From the NCBI GenBank assembly GCA_012727685.1, contig JAAYGO010000275.1:1-19203 (forward strand): a stretch of DNA of 19,203 nucleotides, written 5' to 3'. Below the pieces are notes generated by a model. The model ran no database searches. It was not told the origin of the DNA and was given only the letters and a program-made list of their open reading frames with translations. Numbering within the stretch: position 1 is the stretch's first letter; every line of letters begins with the position of its first letter. Below are positions 15,401 through 19,203 of this stretch, piece after piece. The DNA comes from Bacillota bacterium (GTDB lineage: Bacteria; Bacillota; Dethiobacteria; DTU022). The position numbers were made by a program, and so were the translations under genes.

Positions 15401-15958
15401 GCCACCCTGAAAGAGGTGGGCGACAATCGCAAGGTCACCGTCGGAGGCATTGTCACTGCCGCCCGTTCGCTCTACACCAAAAAGGGCAAACCGATGGCCT
15501 TTATCACGCTGGAGGATTTAACGGGGAGCGTGGAAGTAATTGTCTTCAGCGATCTCTACGAAAAGCAGACCGCCCTGTTTCAAGAGGACAGTCTCCTGAT
15601 CATCAAAGGGCGGACCGATATCAAAGAAGAGGAAGAGCCGAAAATAATTGCCGAAAGTGCGACGCCCCTGCCCAGGGAACCAAAACAGCTTTTATTAAAG
15701 CTGGGTGACCGGCGGGATCTGGCCCTGTTGGCCCGCCTCAAGCAGATCTTGCTCGAAGAAGCAGGCCCTATGCCGGTTTGTCTCTATTTTGCCCGGGAGA
15801 AGAAACTAATTCTTTTGCCTGAAAAATACTGGGTCAGGGATGATCCGGAATGCCGGCGCCGCCTCGAACTGCTTCTGGGAGAAGATGCGGTAAAGCTGGA
15901 GGATTTAAAATCGAGCCTGTGGAGTATGCTAACGAAGAGGGAGGCTGCCCATGCGTAA
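12497..15958 (+). CDS. dnaE: DNA polymerase III alpha subunit DnaE
   Basis: An 1153-residue C-family replicative polymerase. The PHP domain is at the N-terminus (HLHVHTEYSLLDGA, from His8). The palm domain carries the catalytic aspartates MPDIDIDICDD (Asp399 and Asp401) and LLKMDFLGLKTL (Asp551), aligned with Asp401, Asp403 and Asp555 of E. coli DnaE. The tandem HhH region and the OB fold (VTVGGIVTAARSLYTKKGKP, from about 980) follow. It starts at GTG with GAGGT at 12483-12487, nine bases upstream. Low-GC Gram-positives usually also have PolC, in which case DnaE extends primers before hand-off; PolC is not in this window. pfkA begins 8 bases inside its end, so the two are cotranscribed. Divergent ytrH-ytrI on the left repeat the Bacillus gene order. 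Confidence 0.97.
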   Translation: MTTPPFVHLHVHTEYSLLDGAARINQIIERAAALNMPAVAITDHGVMFGVVDFYRAAKGAGINPVIGCEVYVAPRSRLQKEPHLDDHQYHLVLLAENQTGYRNLMELVSAGYLEGFYYKPRVDRELLEKHAAGLIALSSCLAGEIPALLMRGELEKARAAARYYRDLFGPDNFYLELQNHRLPEQAAVNSRLKQLAREEGIPLVATNDVHYLKREDAAVHDVLLCVQTGKTVNDPERMKFETDEFYFKSAREMAALFPDCPEALENSVRIAERCHVDFSFEQIYLPLYELPEGKNEDEYLRELCLEGLQKRYPAVTAELTERLEYELAVIRQMGYSSYFLIVWDLIRFARQNNVPVGPGRGSAAGSLVAYCLMITDLEPMRYSLLFERFLNPERISMPDIDIDICDDKRDLILQYVQEKYGRDRVAQIITFGTMAARAVVRDVGRALGISYGEVDRIAKMIPAEPGMSIPKALEQSKELKEACQDERYKKLLDLSQALEGLPRHASIHAAGVVIGREPLVNFVPLFKTSDGTVVTQFPMGTLEALGLLKMDFLGLKTLNVIRETLDNIKRTHGRTIILEAIPLDDGATFELLSRGETTGIFQLESSGMRNVLRELQPNKLEDIIAVNALYRPGPMEQIPTFIASKHGKVPVHYQHPILEPILKETYGVIVYQEQIMEIAAKMAGFSLGQADLLRRAIGKKKEKILKEQQERFVQGCLKNGHSKKVAVGIYDLILKFASYGFNKSHAAAYALVAYQTAYLKANYPVEFMAAQMTVYYANSDKVALYIADCRRQGIEVLPPDINESETNFTVVAGNRIRFGLSAVKNVGLGAIESILAARREKPFRSLRDFCSRVDSRQCNRKVLESLIKCGAFDSLGGHRAQYLACLDEVLAQGHAAQRERENGQISMFSLMDESSREDLLQDQLPDLAPFTEKERLAMEKEMLGLYISGHPLEEYRPLMNQMSSLTECATLKEVGDNRKVTVGGIVTAARSLYTKKGKPMAFITLEDLTGSVEVIVFSDLYEKQTALFQEDSLLIIKGRTDIKEEEEPKIIAESATPLPREPKQLLLKLGDRRDLALLARLKQILLEEAGPMPVCLYFAREKKLILLPEKYWVRDDPECRRRLELLLGEDAVKLEDLKSSLWSMLTKREAAHA

Positions 15959-16913
15959 AATTGCAGTGCTGACGAGCGGCGGCGATGCGCCCGGGATGAA
16001 TGCGGCAGTGCGGGCCGTTGTCCGCGCCGGGATCGATCTGGGGATGGAGGTGTACGGGGTTGAACGGGGTTTTGCCGGGCTGCTGAGCGATGCCCCTTTC
16101 CGGAAGATGGAGCTCGGATCGGTGGCCGGGATCATCCATCGCGGCGGGACGATCCTGCGCACCGCCCGCGCACCGGAGTTTTTCCATAAACCGGTCCAGG
16201 AAAAGGCGGCGCAGAGGTTAAAAGAGGAGGGGATTGGCGGGCTGGTGGTAATCGGCGGCGACGGTTCCTTCCGGGGCGCCCAGGCCCTGGAAGAGCACGG
16301 GATTAAAACGATCGGGGTTCCGGCCACCATCGACAATGACATCCCCGGCACGGAAAATACCATCGGCTTTGATACAGCAGTGAATACCGTCCTGGACGCC
16401 ATCAACAGGCTGCGCGATACCGCCACTTCGCACGAACGCATCTTCGTTGTTGAAGTCATGGGGCGCAACAACGGTTATATCGCCTTGATGGCGGGATTGG
16501 CCGGAGGGGCCGAATCGATCGTGGTGCCGGAAATTGAATACGACCTCGATGATATCTGCCAGCGGCTGCTCAAGGGAATAGCCCGTAAAAAAACCCACAG
16601 CATCATCCTCGTGGCCGAGGGTGCCGCCAGCGCCGTGGAGATCGGGCGCGCCATCGAGGAAAAGCTGGACCTGGAGACGCGGGTCACTGTTTTGGGACAT
16701 ATTCAGCGGGGCGGCACTCCGACGGCTGCGGATCGCCTGCTAGCCAGCCGGATGGGGGCTGCGGCGGCCAGATTGCTCTGGGAGGAGCGGAGCGGCCTGA
16801 TTGTCGGTATCAAGGGCGGTGTGCTCAGCCCGGTGCCGATGATGGAGGCCTTTATGAGCGGCCGCCAGTTCCCGCGGCAACTCTACGATTTAGCCCTTAT
16901 TTTGGCCAAGTAA
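15951..16913 (+). CDS. pfkA: ATP-dependent 6-phosphofructokinase
   Basis: A 320-residue PfkA, which phosphorylates fructose 6-phosphate in the committed step of glycolysis. TSGGDAPGMNAA at 8-19 binds nucleotide, and GGDGSFRGA at 102-110 carries Gly105, the residue expected for ATP (pyrophosphate enzymes have Asp). TIDND holds catalytic Asp128, MGRNNGYIA lies at 170-178, and HIQRGGTPTAADR at 250-262 contacts substrate. The residue before TIDND is Ala125, where ATP enzymes usually have Gly and pyrophosphate enzymes Lys. The ATG overlaps the dnaE end by 8 bases, with GGGAGG just upstream. In many Firmicutes accD and accA lie between dnaE and pfkA; here they are absent. Confidence 0.97.
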   Translation: MRKIAVLTSGGDAPGMNAAVRAVVRAGIDLGMEVYGVERGFAGLLSDAPFRKMELGSVAGIIHRGGTILRTARAPEFFHKPVQEKAAQRLKEEGIGGLVVIGGDGSFRGAQALEEHGIKTIGVPATIDNDIPGTENTIGFDTAVNTVLDAINRLRDTATSHERIFVVEVMGRNNGYIALMAGLAGGAESIVVPEIEYDLDDICQRLLKGIARKKTHSIILVAEGAASAVEIGRAIEEKLDLETRVTVLGHIQRGGTPTAADRLLASRMGAAAARLLWEERSGLIVGIKGGVLSPVPMMEAFMSGRQFPRQLYDLALILAK

Positions 16914-16980
16914 GCCGCATCTCTCCGTAACCTGGGATACAACCATGGGAATGAAATGTTTATGCCTCTTGTCACTTAAG

Positions 16981-17069
16981 AAGCTGGAGCGACTGTGAAC
17001 GAGTGGATCTAAGGTCAGGGGACAGACCTGCAAGCGTAGGTCTGTCCCCATTGAGGCAGGCGAACCAAG
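16981..17069. repeat. dispersed palindromic repeat, copy B
   Basis: The second copy of the unit at 8860-8950, in the same orientation. The left arm GGGGACAGACCTGC (17018-17031) and loop AAGC are identical to copy A. The right arm GTAGGTCTGTCCCC (17036-17049) differs at one base, which still allows a G-U pair in RNA. The flanks GAGCGACTGTGAACG and GCAGGCGAACCAAG are conserved. It lies 68 bases after the pfkA stop. Confidence 0.9.
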
Positions 17070-17083
17070 TCCTGGCTGATGAG

Positions 17084-17187
17084 AAGTGGGAAGTGAGATG
17101 TTAGAAGTGAGAAAAAAAGACCATGTTACTGTTATTCTGGCCAAGGTTTAAAGTGTCTGATGCGATCTCACCTCTCACATCCCACTT
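17084..17187. repeat. inverted-repeat pair with GTGAGA-rich arms
   Basis: The left arm 17084-17104 (AAGTGGGAAGTGAGATGTTAG) matches the reverse complement of 17167-17187 at 18 of 21 positions. The arms enclose 62 AT-richer bases starting with a run of seven A. The inner segment TTATTCTGGCCAAG (17132-17145) matches the last coding bases of pfkA (16898-16911) at 13 of 14 positions. The size and shape suggest a small non-autonomous mobile or REP-like element; no target-site duplication is obvious. Confidence 0.65.
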
Positions 17188-17193
17188 TGCAGG

Positions 17194-17264
17194 CCGCCGA
17201 GACAGGAGCGCAGGACGCGCGACTGTCGAGGGCAGCCCAGGCGGAAGGCCGCAGGTGAGCCGCC
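17194..17264. repeat. hairpin-rich intergenic element before pyk
   Basis: A nested inverted repeat GACAG-GA-GCGC-AGGAC-GCGC-GA-CTGTC spans 17201-17227. The two stems are separated by facing GA/GA, which in RNA could form tandem sheared G-A pairs. CCGCC at 17194-17198 can pair with GGCGG at 17240-17244 around it, but the same GGCGG can pair instead with CCGCC at 17260-17264. It lies upstream of the predicted pyk promoter, so it is either a repeat element or part of a long read-through transcript from pfkA. Confidence 0.6.
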
Positions 17265-17298
17265 AAAACATCTAACGAGTGAACCGGAGCGGAAGCCT

Positions 17299-17327
17299 CA
17301 GTGAAAAGAGCGGTAAACAATTAAGCC
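17299..17327 (+). repeat. motif shared with the ligA upstream region
   Basis: CAGTGAAA at 17299-17306 runs into AAGAGCGGTAAAC at 17306-17318 and TTAAGCC at 17321-17327. The 22 bases 17306-17327 match 3612-3633 at 18 positions, and all four differences are transitions. CAGTGAAA also occurs before the ligA copy at 3593-3600. The role is unknown. Confidence 0.5.
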
Positions 17328-17356
17328 TTTTTTCAGAAAAGATTACGAGAACCGTT

Positions 17357-17385
17357 TTAACATGTCTCCCCATTTTAATTTTAAT
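17357..17385 (+). promoter_or_regulatory. vegetative promoter of pyk
   Basis: TTAACA at 17357-17362 and TTTAAT at 17380-17385 each match five of six consensus bases, with an optimal 17-base spacer in AT-rich DNA. The start near 17392 gives a leader of about 30 bases that contains the GGAGGG ribosome binding site at 17406-17411. Confidence 0.7.
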
Positions 17386-17422
17386 ATGTAATTATCCTTT
17401 GAGATGGAGGGTTTATAATTCG

Positions 17423-19174
17423 ATGCGGCGCACGAAGATCGTCTGCACCATTGGCCCCAGTTCCGATTCGCCGGAAATGATCAAGGCGCTGATTGAGGCG
17501 GGGATGGATGTGGCTCGCCTCAACCTTTCACACGGCCGGTGGGAGGAGCAGTTGCAGCGCATCAGGACCATAAAAGATGTCTGCCGCAGCCTGAACCGGA
17601 CCGTAGCGCTCCTGGTCGACACGCGCGGGCCGGAAGTGCGTACGGGAATCCTGGAGGAAGAAAAGGTTTTTTTAAAAGAGGGCAGTGAGATTATCCTGAC
17701 CACGGCCCCGGTAGCCGGAAATGCGCGGCGCGTGTCGGTTACTTACCCGGAACTGCCCCGGGACCTTTCGCCGGGGCGCACTGTGCTCATTGACGACGGT
17801 TTGATCACCCTTGTTGTGGAAAAAATCTGCGGCGAGGAAATCTTTTGCCGGGTCGTGCATGGAGGGGAGTTGCGCAGCCACAAAGGGCTCAATCTCCCGG
17901 GGACCAAGCTGAACCTGCCGGCCTTGAGCGAAGCCGATCGCCACGATCTCCGGCACGCCCTCGCGCAAGAGATCCATTTTATTGCGGCCTCCTTTACCCG
18001 CACCCGGGATGATATCCTTAAAATCAGGCGCCTGGTTGAAGAAGAAAACGGGGAGGCAGCCATTATCGCCAAGATTGAGAGCCAGGAGGGCATTGAAAAT
18101 CTGGACTCGATCCTGGAGCTATCCGACGGCCTCATGATCGCCCGGGGGGATCTGGGGGTTGAAATGCCCACGGAAGAGATACCGCTCCTCCAGAAAGAGA
18201 TGATCCGCAAGTGCAACCGCGCCGGAAAGCCGGTCATTACCGCCACCCAGATGCTGGAGAGCATGATTCACCATCCCCGGCCCACCCGGGCCGAGGCCAG
18301 CGACGTGGCCAATGCCATTTTTGACGGCACCGACGCCGTCATGCTTTCCGGTGAAACGGCCATCGGCCGTTACCCGGTGGAGGCGGTACAAACCATGGGC
18401 CGCATTGCCCGGCGCATCGAGGAAGAGCTGCAATTTAAAAAGAAGCTGGAAGTCCTGGGCCCGCCGGCGAAAAAAACGGTGACCGACGCGATTAGCCTCG
18501 CTACCTGCCATGCCGCTCAGGAGCTGGAGGCAGCAGCGATCATCACCTCAACCCAATCGGGATGGACAGCCCGGATGGTCTCCAAGTATCGGCCGCATGC
18601 GCCGATCATTGCCGTCACCGCCGACAAGCGGGTGGTGGCCCAATTGAAGCTGACCTGGGGGGTCTACCCGGTTTTATGTCCTCCGGTCGAATCAACGGAT
18701 GAGATGTTTGCCGCGGCTACGGCGGCGGCGCTGCGGGAAAAACTGATTAAAGAAGGCGATCTGGTGGTGATCACCGCCGGTGTGCCGGTCGGCGTTTCCG
18801 GGACCACCAACCTGCTGCGCATCGATACGGTAGGTGTGGTGCTGGCCCGGGGGACGGGTATCGGAAGGAGAGCAGTCACCGGCATTGCCTTTGTGGCCGG
18901 GGAGAACGACCCGGCTGCGGAGCAGATGGGAGAGGGACAGATCCTGGTGATCAGGGCTACCGACAGCGAAAATATGGCCGCCCTGCGGAAAGCGTCGGCC
19001 GTGGTCGCCGAAGAAGGGGGGCTGACCTCCCATGCCGCCATCGTGGCGCTGAATATGGGCATACCGGCCGTGGTCGGGGCCGCTCACGCCACCGCTTTAA
19101 TCCGCTCCGGCGATTTGATCACCATCGATGCGGAGCGCGGCCTCGTCTACAGGGGGCGCGTCAATATCCTGTAA
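17423..19174 (+). CDS. pyk: pyruvate kinase with C-terminal PEP-utilizer-like domain
   Basis: A 583-residue pyruvate kinase, which makes pyruvate and ATP from phosphoenolpyruvate and ADP. The frame is open from 17279, but the ATG at 17423 begins the family's MRRTKIVCTIGPSS and follows GGAGGG at 17406-17411. The barrel carries RLNLSHG at 32-38, AKIESQEG at 216-223 (Lys217, Glu219), ARGDLG at 240-245 (Asp243) and TATQMLESM at 273-281. VDTRGPEVRTG at 65-75 has Glu71, the state associated with K+-dependent enzymes, and Arg68 where Lys is more common. After about residue 475 comes the extra domain typical of Bacillus-type enzymes, homologous to the phosphohistidine domain of PEP-utilizing enzymes, with GGLTSHAAI (His537). 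It lies 509 bases from pfkA and has its own promoter. Confidence 0.97.
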   Translation: MRRTKIVCTIGPSSDSPEMIKALIEAGMDVARLNLSHGRWEEQLQRIRTIKDVCRSLNRTVALLVDTRGPEVRTGILEEEKVFLKEGSEIILTTAPVAGNARRVSVTYPELPRDLSPGRTVLIDDGLITLVVEKICGEEIFCRVVHGGELRSHKGLNLPGTKLNLPALSEADRHDLRHALAQEIHFIAASFTRTRDDILKIRRLVEEENGEAAIIAKIESQEGIENLDSILELSDGLMIARGDLGVEMPTEEIPLLQKEMIRKCNRAGKPVITATQMLESMIHHPRPTRAEASDVANAIFDGTDAVMLSGETAIGRYPVEAVQTMGRIARRIEEELQFKKKLEVLGPPAKKTVTDAISLATCHAAQELEAAAIITSTQSGWTARMVSKYRPHAPIIAVTADKRVVAQLKLTWGVYPVLCPPVESTDEMFAAATAAALREKLIKEGDLVVITAGVPVGVSGTTNLLRIDTVGVVLARGTGIGRRAVTGIAFVAGENDPAAEQMGEGQILVIRATDSENMAALRKASAVVAEEGGLTSHAAIVALNMGIPAVVGAAHATALIRSGDLITIDAERGLVYRGRVNIL

Positions 19175-19203
19175 ATGTTTGGCGGCTGGAGGCCTGCTTG
19201 CAA

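Noticed and set aside
17279..17422. N-terminal extension of pyruvate kinase
   Set aside because: It spans the predicted promoter, and the family sequence starts at 17423.

Overview
This window looks like chromosomal DNA from a spore-forming, GC-rich Firmicute of the class Clostridia, probably Peptococcaceae- or Moorella-like. The signs are a glycine T-box riboswitch on the minus strand, the sporulation pair ytrH-ytrI beside dnaE (a Bacillus/Clostridia gene order), a pyruvate kinase with the C-terminal extension seen in Firmicutes, strong GGAGG ribosome binding sites, GTG and TTG starts, and a CoA-transferase / acyl-CoA dehydrogenase / cobalamin adenosyltransferase cluster that fits anaerobic acid or amino-acid catabolism. 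Genus is inference.

Layout. 1-3007: a catabolic group on the plus strand (end of a CoA-transferase alpha subunit, the beta subunit, an acyl-CoA dehydrogenase, an ATP:cob(I)alamin adenosyltransferase), closed by a strong terminator; the end of the last gene is echoed twice in the 130 bases after its stop. 3151-3414: a promoter and a 77-residue unknown protein that probably starts at TTG. 3698-8825: ligA, nth and a Lon-like AAA+ protease with 6- and 16-base gaps, likely one operon for DNA joining, base-excision repair and proteolysis. 8860-8950: the first copy of a dispersed palindromic repeat. 8981-9439: trmL. 9471-11165 (minus): glyS with its T-box leader and a good promoter. 11264-11563: a small two-helix membrane protein whose end overlaps, tail to tail, the end of ytrI; ytrI and ytrH are minus strand with an ATGA overlap. 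12497-16913: dnaE and pfkA, overlapping by 8 bases. 16914-17422: a 509-base gap holding the second copy of the palindromic repeat, an inverted-repeat pair and a hairpin-rich stretch, then the pyk promoter. 17423-19174: pyk.

How they fit together. pfkA and pyk encode the two glycolytic control enzymes. dnaE, ligA and nth serve replication and repair. glyS and trmL serve translation. The first cluster would move CoA between acids, oxidise an acyl-CoA and supply adenosylcobalamin for a B12-dependent mutase.

I see no phage, transposase, CRISPR array, toxin-antitoxin or defence system, and I do not claim a new system. The unexplained material is in the gaps: two families of structured repeats, duplicated gene tails, and a motif shared by the regions upstream of ligA and pyk. 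Two proteins also depart from their family signatures: the acyl-CoA dehydrogenase and the Lon-like protease.
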